A DNA stretch of 54,197 nucleotides from Paenibacillus contaminans (GCF_003285015.1 NZ_QMFB01000047.1:1-54197), one strand, 5' to 3'. Positions 39,656 to 48,341 are shown, numbered from the stretch's first letter. A program made the numbers and translations. The notes: generated from the sequence alone by a model not told the origin.

Positions 39656-41386
39656 ATGACTCAAAACAAAGCGGATCGAACTTCAAAGCATATCGAAAAT
39701 AAAGAAACGCATTCGGGCAAACGGCTCGGCAGAAGAGAGCTTCTGGCTTCGCTAGGCGTCGCCGGCATTGCGCTGGCTTCCCAGAGCTTGCTCCAAGGGA
39801 CGCCGATTGCAAACGCCGCAGCGCAGGACGGAGCGGTTACGGAAGCCGTGTACGGCAACAAGAATAAGGACAAAACGACTGCAAGCTTGGCTTCCTGTTG
39901 TCCTTGGTACAATGTAAAGGATTACGGAGCGGTCGGCGACGGGACGGCGAACGACTACGATGCGATCAACAGTACGATTCAAGCGGCCAAAATCACGGGA
40001 GGCGTCGTCTACTTCCCGCCGGGCACTTATATCATCGATATTTATTTATCCGAATTAAGGCAGGATTCGACCGCCGTCCTGATCGACTTGAACAACATCG
40101 TTCTCATGGGCGACGGCAAGGCTTCGGTCATTAAGGGAGTCAGCGCGATCGGTTTTGACGTATTTCAACTGAATAGCGTGCAAAATATGACGATCCGCGA
40201 TTTGGCCATCACGTCCGTAAAAACGGATCCCTCCGATCCGACTCATGGCTGTAACGGCATTTCGATGACGAACGGCACTAGCGGCATTACGATCGACAAC
40301 GTATACGTTTTCGATTTGCCGTACGTAGTCAAGAGCAATTATGTGGACGGAGGCAAAGCTTTTACGGTTCAGCAAGGCGCTGGGCCGCAAGCCTGTACGA
40401 ACATCCGTATTTCGAACAGCGAATCCAGGAATTGCCCATTCGGCTTCGGCATGGATTTGAACGGCAGTTCCGCGCTTATTCCTTCGAATATTAAAGTATT
40501 CGGAAATACATTCGGCGCTTTTTATCGAGGCATGTATGTCAGCGCATCCGCACCGGCAACCGGCAACCATGTCGAAAAATTATCGTGCGAAATCGCCGGC
40601 AATACGGTCGTCGGCGCCCAATTCGGCTTGGTGCTGGGCAGAGCCTCCGGAGTCGTCGCCGCGGGCAATCAGTTTATTTCCCACCGGATCTCCGCCCCGA
40701 CCGAGGTACCGTTCGATACGAAGCTCATTCCGTTGCTCGTGTCGGGTACGGACGGCTGCGTGATAAGCGATAATTTCGTGTATTACGCCAAATGCGATCA
40801 TTATTTCGTCCTCGATAATCTTTATTCGGGACCGACGCAATTTTGCCAAGCTGCGAATAACCGGTTTACAGGCGCTGCGGACGGCTTTGGCATCAAGCTT
40901 TTGAATACAAGTCCTTCGGGTTTCGCCAGAAAAAGCGCTTTTGTCGGAAATACGTTCAAAAACGCGGCTTTAGGAGAATATGACCCGATTGTTTATGCGG
41001 CAGGGACAAGCAATATCGTCATAGCCGGATCCGAAAGCCGGTTCGAGACGATCGGCATTAAAACGAACGGCGTGCCGAGCGGTGCGGATCTAGTCGTTAA
41101 CGGCAGCTTGGGCTTTGCATATACGGACGGGAAGACGGCCCACAATACGATGTATAGAAGCGGGACCTCGATAGCGGTCAAGCAAACGGTCAGCGGCGCC
41201 GGAACGACCGAGGTGTTGAAAGTCGTTTCCAACACCGATCAGGAGTTATTTGCGGTAACGAATAACGGATCGATTCAGCTATCGGCCATTCAAACGGCAA
41301 GCGTTCCCGCCGCGCAAAGCAAGCGAATTCCGGTTTATCATACCGATGGAACGTTAGCCGGCTATATTCCGGTATATAACGAATAA
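39656..41386 (+). CDS. Tat-exported right-handed beta-helix protein (pectate-lyase-3 fold)
   Basis: 576 residues. The N-terminus has a twin-arginine signal: LGRRELLASLG with the arginine pair at 26-27, followed by a hydrophobic stretch and ANAAAQ. The beta-helix starts with YNVKDYGAVGDGTANDYDAI and GGVVYFPPGTYIID, the classic opening of the pectate-lyase-3 domain shared with GH28/GH55-type enzymes. About ten turns follow to residue 460, then a short C-terminal region like a phage-fibre tail. Probably a polysaccharide lyase or hydrolase secreted already folded. It is the last gene of locus B, with AGGAAACG before the ATG. Substrate unknown. Confidence 0.82.
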   Translation: MTQNKADRTSKHIENKETHSGKRLGRRELLASLGVAGIALASQSLLQGTPIANAAAQDGAVTEAVYGNKNKDKTTASLASCCPWYNVKDYGAVGDGTANDYDAINSTIQAAKITGGVVYFPPGTYIIDIYLSELRQDSTAVLIDLNNIVLMGDGKASVIKGVSAIGFDVFQLNSVQNMTIRDLAITSVKTDPSDPTHGCNGISMTNGTSGITIDNVYVFDLPYVVKSNYVDGGKAFTVQQGAGPQACTNIRISNSESRNCPFGFGMDLNGSSALIPSNIKVFGNTFGAFYRGMYVSASAPATGNHVEKLSCEIAGNTVVGAQFGLVLGRASGVVAAGNQFISHRISAPTEVPFDTKLIPLLVSGTDGCVISDNFVYYAKCDHYFVLDNLYSGPTQFCQAANNRFTGAADGFGIKLLNTSPSGFARKSAFVGNTFKNAALGEYDPIVYAAGTSNIVIAGSESRFETIGIKTNGVPSGADLVVNGSLGFAYTDGKTAHNTMYRSGTSIAVKQTVSGAGTTEVLKVVSNTDQELFAVTNNGSIQLSAIQTASVPAAQSKRIPVYHTDGTLAGYIPVYNE

Positions 41387-41388
41387 CG

Positions 41389-41430
41389 AAAGCCGCACCT
41401 GTCTCCGTTTGGAGGGCAGGTGCGGCTTTT
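41389..41430. terminator. Terminator of polysaccharide operon B
   Basis: A perfect 13-base stem AAAGCCGCACCTG/CAGGTGCGGCTTT with an inner CTCC/GGAG pair, followed by TTTT. It lies between the converging beta-helix and ilvD genes and may serve both. Confidence 0.88.
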
Positions 41431-41481
41431 CGAGAGAACCGTTTTGACCGTACATAACGGTCTTTATTCAAAGTCGAAGAG

Positions 41482-43173
41482 CTATTCGAATAAATCCGTG
41501 ACGGCGCCTTTGGAAGCGGATGACACAAGTCTTGCGTATTTGGCAAGCACGCCTGTTTTAAACTTCGGCTGCGGCCGGATCCAAGCTTTGCGGCGGTTGT
41601 CCAACTCCTCTGGCGAGACTTCGAATGAAATCTCCTGTGTTTCGCTGTCGATCGTGACGATATCATCGTCCTGCAGCAGCGCGATGGGACCGCCCGTTTG
41701 CGCTTCCGGCGCGACATGTCCGATGACAAAGCCGTGAGAACCGCCTGAAAATCTTCCGTCCGTAATTAGCGCCACTTTGCCGCCCAGCCCTTTACCGACG
41801 ATCAAGGCCGTTACGGAAAGCATCTCGGGCATGCCGGGCCCGCCCTTGGGACCGCAATAACGGATGACGAGCACATCCCCTTCCTTGATCCGATCCTCCA
41901 AAATCGCTTGAGTCGCCGATTCTTCACTGTCATAGACACGGGCAGGGCCGGTAAAGCGCAGTTGCTTCATCCCCGACATTTTAGCGATGGCTCCTTCGGG
42001 AGCCAAATTTCCTCTTAACACAACTAACGGTCCCGTAGGCTTTAAGGGGCTGTCCAAAGGCCGAATGATATCTTGATCTTCGTTTAATGGAGCGGCTTCC
42101 GCCAGGTTTTCCGCCAATGTTTTTCCCGTTACGGTCATACAGTCGCCATGGAGAAGCCCTTGCTCGAGCAGAAGCTTCATCACGCCCGGAACGCCGCCGA
42201 TATCGTTGAGGTCTTGCATGACATATTTGCCGCTTGGCTTAAGATCCGCAATATGGGGGACCTTGACGCGAATTCGCTCGAAATCATCCAGCGTCAAGTC
42301 GACTTGAACCGAGTGGGCGATGGCGAGCAGATGCAAAAATGCGTTGGTCGAGCCACCCAGCGCCATGACGACGGTAATGGCATTTTCGAATGCTTTTTTC
42401 GTCATAATATCGCGCGGGTAAATGCCATTGCGCAGAAGCTCAATGACCGTTTTCCCCGCTTCCGCGCATTCCGCTGCTTTGTCGGGAGAAATGGCGGGCG
42501 TCGAGGAGGAGCCGGGCAGACTTATCCCCAGCGCTTCGGCGGCGGACGCCATCGTGTTGGCCGTATACATCCCTCCGCACGATCCCGCACCCGGACAAGC
42601 GCTGCATTCCACCTTATGGAGCTCTTCTTCCGTCATTCTCCCGTCATGATATTGTCCGACCGCCTCGAAGGCGCTGACGATATCGACTTTCCTGCCGTCC
42701 AAATTTCCGGGCTGGATCGTTCCGCCATAAACGTAAACCGCCGGCACATTCATCCGGCCGATGGCCATTAAGCAGGCGGGTGTGTTTTTATCGCAGCCGC
42801 CTACGGCGACCAGTGCGTCAAAACGTTCGGCGTTCGTGACGATTTCGATGGAGTCCGCAATCGCTTCGCGGCTCGGCAGCGAGAACAGCATGCCCTCATG
42901 GCCCATCGAAATGCCGTCGGAAACCGTAATCGTATTAAAAATAAGCGGCGCTCCGCCATGCTCCTGAATACCCTTTTTGGCCTGGACGGCTAATTGGTCA
43001 ATATGCATGTTGCAGGGCGTGACCTCGCTCCATGTGCTCGCTACGCCGATCATCGGTTTCTTGAAGTCCTCGTCCTTAAAGCCGACGGCTCGAAGCATTG
43101 CCCGGTTAGGGACGCGGTTCGCCCCCTCGCTGATTACTTTGCTGCGAATTCTCAAGTCCTTATTTTCAGTCAT
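41482..43173 (-). CDS. ilvD: Dihydroxy-acid dehydratase (IlvD/Edd family)
   Basis: 563 residues, normal for the family. Iron-sulfur ligands are seen in GVASTWSEVTPCNMHIDQLA, VGGCDKNTPACLMA and CPGAGSCGGMYTANTMA; the C-terminal ITDGRFSGGSHGFVIGHVAP is conserved. These motifs fit [2Fe-2S] dihydroxy-acid dehydratases, which make 2-keto acids for valine, leucine and isoleucine. IlvD/Edd members also dehydrate sugar acids, and the partner gene is a GntR regulator, not other ilv genes. A catabolic role on an aldonate is therefore possible. The ATG follows AAGGAAGGG, and the gene lies 20 bases after the regulator on the same strand. Confidence 0.88.
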   Translation of the reverse strand: MTENKDLRIRSKVISEGANRVPNRAMLRAVGFKDEDFKKPMIGVASTWSEVTPCNMHIDQLAVQAKKGIQEHGGAPLIFNTITVSDGISMGHEGMLFSLPSREAIADSIEIVTNAERFDALVAVGGCDKNTPACLMAIGRMNVPAVYVYGGTIQPGNLDGRKVDIVSAFEAVGQYHDGRMTEEELHKVECSACPGAGSCGGMYTANTMASAAEALGISLPGSSSTPAISPDKAAECAEAGKTVIELLRNGIYPRDIMTKKAFENAITVVMALGGSTNAFLHLLAIAHSVQVDLTLDDFERIRVKVPHIADLKPSGKYVMQDLNDIGGVPGVMKLLLEQGLLHGDCMTVTGKTLAENLAEAAPLNEDQDIIRPLDSPLKPTGPLVVLRGNLAPEGAIAKMSGMKQLRFTGPARVYDSEESATQAILEDRIKEGDVLVIRYCGPKGGPGMPEMLSVTALIVGKGLGGKVALITDGRFSGGSHGFVIGHVAPEAQTGGPIALLQDDDIVTIDSETQEISFEVSPEELDNRRKAWIRPQPKFKTGVLAKYARLVSSASKGAVTDLFE

Positions 43174-43193
43174 CCCGATCGGTCCCTTCCTTA

Positions 43194-43859
43194 TTAGATT
43201 AATGCGTGCAGCTCTTTCATCGGTCTAAGCAAATTTTGTTTCATCATGGCGGATGCGGCTTCCTTGTTGCGCTCCTCCAAGGCCGAGATGATGGAGGCGT
43301 GTTCTTCCACGGAGTTTAGCGTTGCGGCCATCGGCTGCTTAAGAAAAACGTACTTAAACCTTCTGATATGAATTTGCAGCGATGCGCTGAATGAAGCGAT
43401 GTACGGGTTGTCGGACACCTCGACAATAAGATTGTGGAACTGCTCGTCGAGCTCCATCGCCTGATAGGGCTGCCCGTTTTCGATCGCTTGGCCGAACTGC
43501 GCGTTCAGATCCTTCAGCATTTCGATTTGCTCGGGTACGATGAGCTGCGCCGAATACTCGGCTGCCAACGAGTGAAGCGCGGCGAGCGTCGGGTACATGT
43601 TTAAAATATCGTCTTTCTCGATGCTCGTTACTCTCGTTTCTTTGCCGGGATGCATCGAAACCAAGCCCTGCACCTCAAGAAGCTGAAAAGCCTCGCGGAT
43701 GGGCGTCCTGCTCACCGCCAAAGATTCCGCCAGCTCGGCGTCGATTAACTTCTCGCCAGGCAGTAGGGTACCTTCGATGATCCATCTTTGAATTTGCGCC
43801 AAAGCCCGCTCTTTCGCAGACATTCGGATGGGGGAGGAAAAATTTTGAGGAACGGGCAT
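43194..43859 (-). CDS. GntR-family regulator, FadR subgroup (FCD domain)
   Basis: 221 residues. A winged HTH (ALAQIQRWIIEGTLLPGEKL, AELAESLAVSRTPIREAFQL) is followed by an FCD ligand domain with metal-binding-type histidines (LDEQFHNLIVE, EEHASIISALEERN). FadR-type regulators bind small carboxylic acids. It is the first gene of a two-gene operon with ilvD, so it likely senses a substrate or product of that dehydratase. The start at 43859 follows AAAGGATG by eight bases; upstream in-frame ATG codons overlap that site. Confidence 0.88.
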   Translation of the reverse strand: MPVPQNFSSPIRMSAKERALAQIQRWIIEGTLLPGEKLIDAELAESLAVSRTPIREAFQLLEVQGLVSMHPGKETRVTSIEKDDILNMYPTLAALHSLAAEYSAQLIVPEQIEMLKDLNAQFGQAIENGQPYQAMELDEQFHNLIVEVSDNPYIASFSASLQIHIRRFKYVFLKQPMAATLNSVEEHASIISALEERNKEAASAMMKQNLLRPMKELHALI

Positions 43860-43888
43860 GTTCAACATCCTTTTTTTCGTTATTGTTA

Positions 43889-43906
43889 TATGCAATATAT
43901 CGCATA
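43889..43906. promoter_or_regulatory. Candidate operator of the GntR-ilvD operon
   Basis: TATGC and GCATA form an inverted repeat around AATATATC, 30 bases before the regulator start, with another TGCATG just beyond. The size fits a GntR-family autoregulation site. No consensus for this regulator is known to me. Confidence 0.35.
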
Positions 43907-44052
43907 CTGCATGCCGTTTGCAAGCGGATATTTATTGTTAACACCGTCGAGTTGTTCCTTGTAAGAAGCCGTGAAGGAAATTGTCATGGAAAAGGAGAGT
44001 GCATTTCACATATAATGGAATTATCGAGCTGGGAAAAGGAGGAGACACAACC

Positions 44053-44508
44053 TTGATAAGCAGTCAAAACCCGACTCATAAAATCCGCAATCCACGCGGG
44101 GTTCCAGTGATCGCTGGATTAAGCCTCATTATCGGCATTCATATATTTCGTATGTTAAAAGTGAACCAAGCCGGAATCCTGACATGGATTGAAATCGGCG
44201 TACTCATCCCCTGCTTCGTCGTTGTGGCTGTTACGCTATATTGGGCTTTAAAGCCGGCTTCCCGCATTCGAATCGGTGAACGGCAGCTCGTAGTAAACGG
44301 CAGGGAAATAAAAGCTGACGAAATCAAGGAAATCATGGTCAGGGGATACTTCAATCCGATAATCGGCATCAAGCCTGTCGGAAAGCGGATCGTGCCGATC
44401 AAGCTTTGCTTTCGGTTTCTCGATGAAAAGGGCATGAAGGAATTGGCGGATTGGGCGGAGCGTAACCAAGTTGCGTTTTCCTATAAGCATTTTATGAGTT
44501 GGATCTAG
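44053..44508 (+). CDS. Small membrane protein with PH-like C-terminus
   Basis: 151 residues. Two membrane segments (about 17-37 and 45-67) are followed by a soluble part starting SRIRIGERQLVVNGREIKAD. The layout resembles the protein at 12445, though sequence identity is low. Start TTG with AAAGGAGGA nine bases upstream; the frame is open back to 43981 without a site. No function assigned. Confidence 0.6.
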   Translation: MISSQNPTHKIRNPRGVPVIAGLSLIIGIHIFRMLKVNQAGILTWIEIGVLIPCFVVVAVTLYWALKPASRIRIGERQLVVNGREIKADEIKEIMVRGYFNPIIGIKPVGKRIVPIKLCFRFLDEKGMKELADWAERNQVAFSYKHFMSWI

Positions 44509-44572
44509 TAGACCGCCAAGTCTTAACCTGTAGATTGCCTATAACCATTCGTGCGTCTGACTCATGCGGGGG

Positions 44573-44826
44573 ATTTCTAACGGAAGCCACGGCCGTTATC
44601 CTGCTTGAAACGGCCATTGCTCAAATCTAACGGAAATGAGGCTGTCCTCACTATTTCACCGGTAAAATGCTCGTTCTTGCCCGTCAGTGAGGCAAACGAA
44701 ACTATCAATTTCGTTTGTCACACTAATAATTGCGTTTGCCTCATTAGCTCTCCAGAGCACGGGTTTTCGGCGAGAGATAGTGAGGTTTGCCTTATGAACA
44801 GTAAACTTTTCCTCACTGATAGCATT
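44573..44826. repeat. Dispersed repeats: TAACGGAA block and copy 3 of the 71-bp palindromic family
   Basis: TCTAACGGAA occurs at 44576 and 44626, flanking GGCCGTT and AACGGCC, which pair. From 44730 a unit with TTGCGTTTGCCTCATTAG, a CGGGTTTTCGGCGAGAGATAG core and GAGGTTTGCC matches the tandem units at 49-345 in the same orientation. The flank CCTTATGAACAGTAAACTTT is the reverse complement of the flank at about 12975. No gene in 44509-45095. Confidence 0.82.
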
Positions 44827-44925
44827 TTGTGTGGCAGCAAACCTTAGATCATATGCGGTTATGGTACGAGCGCCTAAAAAACCAATCGAAGAGAATAGTT
44901 TGCTTTGAAAAGGAAGCTTCTTACA

Positions 44926-44957
44926 ACGGATCCGGCAGCACCGCGTTCCGTTTTTTT
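44926..44957 (+). terminator. Weak terminator-like hairpin
   Basis: ACGGA pairs with TCCGT and CGG with CCG around CAGCA, with an internal mismatch, followed by seven T bases. It lies far from the previous gene, so its use is uncertain. Confidence 0.35.
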
Positions 44958-44998
44958 GTGCTTTACTTTTGTCCAGTAAAAAATCAGCTTTCTGTCCA

Positions 44999-45026
44999 TT
45001 GCCGGTATGGCGAAACCGTCTATAAT
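44999..45026 (+). promoter_or_regulatory. Promoter of the siderophore-binding lipoprotein gene
   Basis: TTGCCG, 16 bases, TATAAT (a perfect -10), followed within 14 bases by the Fur box. This arrangement gives iron-dependent repression. Confidence 0.65.
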
Positions 45027-45039
45027 CATGGATAGGCTG

Positions 45040-45054
45040 TGATAATGATTCTCA
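45040..45054. promoter_or_regulatory. Fur box 1
   Basis: TGATAATGATTCTCA matches the Bacillus 7-1-7 Fur consensus TGATAATNATTATCA at 13 of 14 defined bases. It lies just downstream of the -10 of the lipoprotein gene, where bound Fur would block transcription when iron is plentiful. Confidence 0.85.
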
Positions 45055-45098
45055 GTGTCGCGGCAAATTTCTTGTATAAAGCGAAAGAGGGGTACATG

Positions 45099-46118
45099 AT
45101 GAATATCCGCAAAATGATCTCCGCAATCGGGTTCGCGGCAGCGCTCTCGCTGTTCATCGCTTTATTAGCGGCATGCTCGAACGATGCGCCGGCCGGCGAT
45201 ACGGCAGGAGGCAGTCCTGCAGCCGCAGCGCAAACAACTTCGGGCGGCGGCGGTTCTCCGGATCCCGGCAAAACGGGCGAGCCCAAGCCGCCAACCCGTT
45301 CGATAACGGATTACACGAAAAGAACGTTCGACATCCCGGCCCAGCCGAAAAGGATCGTATACGTGGGCAGCAGTCCCGGCGATTTGTTCGCGCTTGGCGT
45401 CAAGCCTGTCGGCGCCACGCTTAGCGTCATCTCGAGCCAAATCGTTTATCCCGAATTGCTGAGCGGCATCGAGGATATCGGCGGCGGCGAAGCCAACCTG
45501 GAAAAGATCACCTTGCTCGAACCCGATCTGATTTTATTCGACGGTGTCGTCTATGACGATAAGGTGCAGGCGCTGGCCAAAATCGCCCCGTCCGTCTCTT
45601 ACGATTCCGCCGCTCCGATGTATGAACGGCTCCGCTTCCTTGCCGATGCGACAGGCAAAAAGGAGGAGGCGGAAAAATGGATAGCCGGCTACGAAGCGAA
45701 AGCGAAGGTTACGCTCGAACGGCTGAAGACAAGCCCGGACGACACCGCCGCCGTTTTGCTTCAGCTCGGAAAACAGCTGTATGTCATGGGGAATCGCGGG
45801 CTTTCCGTAACCGTATTCGATGTGCTCGGATTTAAGCCGACGCCCAAAATCAAAGGAATCATTGACGATTCGAAGCGGTTCATAACCGTCTCCGCCGAAG
45901 TGCTGCCCGAATATACCGGGGATTGGGTATTCTTGCTCGCAAACAAAGCCGAAGAAACGGTAGCTGCCAAGCAAGCGTTGCTCGACAGCGCTCTTTGGAA
46001 GTCGCTCCCGGCTGTCAAAAACGGACAAGTGCACGTGTTTGAATCGAAATGGAACTTCGACGACCCGATTACCAGGGAAAGACTGCTCGAAGAGCTTCCC
46101 CGCATTATGGGAAAATAG
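45099..46118 (+). CDS. Iron-siderophore ABC transporter binding lipoprotein (FecB/TroA fold)
   Basis: 339 residues from the chosen start. Lipobox LAAC at 23-26. The class III binding fold starts near 84 (RIVYVGSSPGDLFALGVKPV), with EPDLILFDG in the middle and FESKWNFDDPITRERLLEEL at the end, as in FhuD/FeuA/YfiY-type proteins. It should bind a ferric siderophore outside the membrane. The ATG pair at 45096/45099 follows AGAGGGG; 45099 has the better spacing. No permease or ATPase gene is nearby, so it must join an importer encoded elsewhere. Its binding domain is closely related to the one fused to the AraC regulator at 46282. Confidence 0.9.
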   Translation: MNIRKMISAIGFAAALSLFIALLAACSNDAPAGDTAGGSPAAAAQTTSGGGGSPDPGKTGEPKPPTRSITDYTKRTFDIPAQPKRIVYVGSSPGDLFALGVKPVGATLSVISSQIVYPELLSGIEDIGGGEANLEKITLLEPDLILFDGVVYDDKVQALAKIAPSVSYDSAAPMYERLRFLADATGKKEEAEKWIAGYEAKAKVTLERLKTSPDDTAAVLLQLGKQLYVMGNRGLSVTVFDVLGFKPTPKIKGIIDDSKRFITVSAEVLPEYTGDWVFLLANKAEETVAAKQALLDSALWKSLPAVKNGQVHVFESKWNFDDPITRERLLEELPRIMGK

Positions 46119-46171
46119 CTGTGAAGCGACAATAGTCTGCGGAATACGAAGCCGTCGCAAATGAAGAATAG

Positions 46172-46218
46172 AAGCAGGGAGCATTTCAACAATCGTTGTT
46201 GAAACGCTCCCTGCTTTT
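46172..46218 (+). terminator. Terminator after the siderophore-binding gene
   Basis: A long stem: AAGCAGGGAGC pairs with GCTCCCTGCTT and TTTCAACAA with TTGTTGAAA, separated by one A-C mismatch, with a TCG loop. TTTTCG follows. Confidence 0.88.
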
Positions 46219-46235
46219 CGTTACACTGAAACTAC

Positions 46236-46250
46236 TGATAACAATTCTCA
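46236..46250. promoter_or_regulatory. Fur box 2
   Basis: TGATAACAATTCTCA matches TGATAATNATTATCA at 12 of 14 defined bases, 31 bases before the AraC-type start. It shares the ATTCTCA half with Fur box 1, so both genes should respond to iron. Confidence 0.72.
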
Positions 46251-46281
46251 ATTAAAAAGCGTCGACAGGAGCCTCTGAGAC

Positions 46282-47994
46282 ATGGATAATGATCGCGCCT
46301 TTATGCTTTCACATACGTTCCTCCTAAAAAGCGTCAAGCCGTTCGGTGAAGGCCTTTGGCAGCCGGGAGCCAGCGGCGCTCCTTGGCGGTCTGACGCTGC
46401 GGAACCGACAGCCGACGACTGCGTTTGTTCGATCGCCATTTTTACGGAAGAGCCGGGAACGATTGATCTCGACGGAACTTCCGTTTCATTGAGTAAAGGA
46501 TCCGCAATTCAGCTTAGGTCTGGCGGACGCTTCAGCGTCCAAAGCGGCTCCGGCTCCGCAACCGGACGTTTGGCCGGCTGGCTTGTCGAGTTTTTTGTGT
46601 TTCGTTTCGGAGACAGCCGTCCGATAGCTGGAGGGTTTCCTTTGCTGCCCTACCATCAAGAAATTGCCGTACACCCGTTTGCCGCACTCTGCTCCGTCGT
46701 CGATCGGATAACGAGAACGGCTGACGGCTATGACGATCCGACAGCGCTGCGCAAACAGGCAGCTTTGCTGGAGCTGCTTGCTTTGCTGATGGAGAACCAG
46801 CAGCGCTCCCATATGCTTGACAACGCGGCCGCAGCGGTGAAGCGCGCGATTTCTTACGTGCGGGATCATTACACCGAGCCTTTGACTGTGGAACAGCTGG
46901 CAAGTATTGCCGGAGTCGGGCGCTGGCAGTTCAGCGAGTTATTTCGACGTCTGACCGGGAAGCGGCCGCTCGATTACATCAATACGATACGCTTGAACCG
47001 GGCGAAGGAGCTGCTCCTGCTTACCGACGACCCGCTGCGGGAAATCGCCCAAAGCGTCGGCTTCCGCGACGAATATTACTTCAATCGCAAGTTCAGCCGT
47101 ATGTTCGGATGCGCACCGAAGTCTTTCGCCCGCTCCGGCAAAACCGCCGCATCCCGGCAGCCGCTCCTTCCGGCGGCTAAACAAGCCCGCGTCCGCTCGA
47201 GCTTGACTGGCGAGCCGTCCCGGCTGGTCGTCTGCGGCGGCATCCTGGGCGATGTGCTTTCGCTGGGCGTCAAGCCGCTCGGCGCGGAGCTTGCGGTCAT
47301 GGGCAGACAAGTCGTCTACCGCGATAAGCTAGCCGGTATTTTGGACGTCGGAATCGGCGGCGATGCCGATACGATCGCTGCGCTTCAACCGGATCTTGTC
47401 CTGCTGGAGAAGGAGGGCGTTGCAGCCTCCCATTTTCAGTCCGCAGCCGCTCCTGTCGTCTCCTTCAGGCGCACGGAGGATGTAACGGTAAGGCTTCGCG
47501 CTATCGCGGCGCTTCTTGGTGCGGAGCGGGAGGCGGACGAGTGGATTGCCAGGCACGAGGATGCGGCTAGTTCGATGTGGAACCGGCTCCGCAGCCGCAT
47601 CGGAACCGGGGAAACGGCAACGGTGCTAGTGCAGATCGGCGTGCAATTATTTGTGATGGGCAATCGGGGGTTGGCGGCTACGCTTTATCATCCGCGAGGC
47701 TTCAGTTCGTCGGAAGGAGCGGCGAAGCTGGCTGAGGGCAGCGAACGGTTTCGGGAAATCACGGCAGAACAATTGCCGGGTTATGACGGCGACCGCCTGT
47801 TTCTGCTTTTCTCCGGAGACGAGCGTTCGAAGCGAGAGGCGCGGCAGTTGACGGAAACTTCGGCATGGCAAAGCCTTCACGCTTTCCGCAGCGGCAATAT
47901 CCATATGACTGAAGCCAAGTGGAATTATGACGATTCGCTGACCCGCGGGCAGCTGCTTCCGGTATTGCCGCATATTTTGTCCTCGCGGATTTGA
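46282..47994 (+). CDS. AraC regulator fused to a siderophore-binding domain (Btr-like)
   Basis: 570 residues, cytoplasmic. Residues about 1-180 form an AraC-type N-terminal region, about 186-285 the double HTH (TVEQLASIAGVGRWQFSELF, EIAQSVGFRDEYYFNRKFS). Residues about 313-565 form a FecB/TroA-like binding domain. This is the layout of Bacillus subtilis Btr (YbbB), which binds ferric bacillibactin and activates its importer genes. Here the binding domain is strikingly like the lipoprotein upstream: GDVLSLGVKPLGAELAV against GDLFALGVKPVGATLSV, and TEAKWNYDDSLTRGQLL against FESKWNFDDPITRERLL. Both therefore probably recognise the same siderophore. The ATG follows AGGAG by ten bases. Confidence 0.9.
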   Translation: MDNDRAFMLSHTFLLKSVKPFGEGLWQPGASGAPWRSDAAEPTADDCVCSIAIFTEEPGTIDLDGTSVSLSKGSAIQLRSGGRFSVQSGSGSATGRLAGWLVEFFVFRFGDSRPIAGGFPLLPYHQEIAVHPFAALCSVVDRITRTADGYDDPTALRKQAALLELLALLMENQQRSHMLDNAAAAVKRAISYVRDHYTEPLTVEQLASIAGVGRWQFSELFRRLTGKRPLDYINTIRLNRAKELLLLTDDPLREIAQSVGFRDEYYFNRKFSRMFGCAPKSFARSGKTAASRQPLLPAAKQARVRSSLTGEPSRLVVCGGILGDVLSLGVKPLGAELAVMGRQVVYRDKLAGILDVGIGGDADTIAALQPDLVLLEKEGVAASHFQSAAAPVVSFRRTEDVTVRLRAIAALLGAEREADEWIARHEDAASSMWNRLRSRIGTGETATVLVQIGVQLFVMGNRGLAATLYHPRGFSSSEGAAKLAEGSERFREITAEQLPGYDGDRLFLLFSGDERSKREARQLTETSAWQSLHAFRSGNIHMTEAKWNYDDSLTRGQLLPVLPHILSSRI

Positions 47995-48048
47995 AAGAGC
48001 GTAGACGGCTCGCGTATTACGACTAAGTGCGCTAAAAATTTCTGTTCG

Positions 48049-48077
48049 CCGCTTGCCTGCAAGCGGTTTTCTTTTTT
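48049..48077 (+). terminator. Terminator after the AraC-binding-domain gene
   Basis: CCGCTTG and CAAGCGG pair around CCTG; TTTTCTTTTTT follows. Confidence 0.8.
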
Positions 48078-48266
48078 CGGCAAAGGGGGCCGCCGTTAAT
48101 TAAGCTCGATTGATTTATAAATATTTTGTACACTTTTCAAAAAATTGTGTCCTATAACCGGCGAGGCTTTGAAATTATAATGGAAAAAATCGTAGCGCTG
48201 GGAAGGAGTGACGGAAATGAATAAGCGGTGAAACTTGCAGTTCCGTTCTACATTTTCGGGTTGATT

Positions 48267-48280
48267 TGAAAGCGCTGCCA
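48267..48280. promoter_or_regulatory. Putative cre site before the second giant lyase
   Basis: TGAAAGCGCTGCCA fits the cre consensus TGWNANCGNTNWCA with one mismatch, 62 bases before the start at 48342. A four-codon ORF with GGAAGGAG before it (ATG at 48217, stop at 48229) lies just upstream and might be a leader; I see no attenuator. The rest of the 48078-48266 gap is AT-rich, with a possible -10 TATAAT at 48176. Confidence 0.45.
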
Positions 48281-48341
48281 TGCAGGGGCGAACGAAAGCA
48301 TGAGGGAGTACATAGCAGACTTTAAATCGGGAGGGACAATT

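Noticed and set aside
44605..44847. 80-codon frame across the dispersed repeats
   Set aside because: It translates palindromic repeat DNA; a similar frame arises from the inverted copy near 13000, which reflects the repeat and not a protein.
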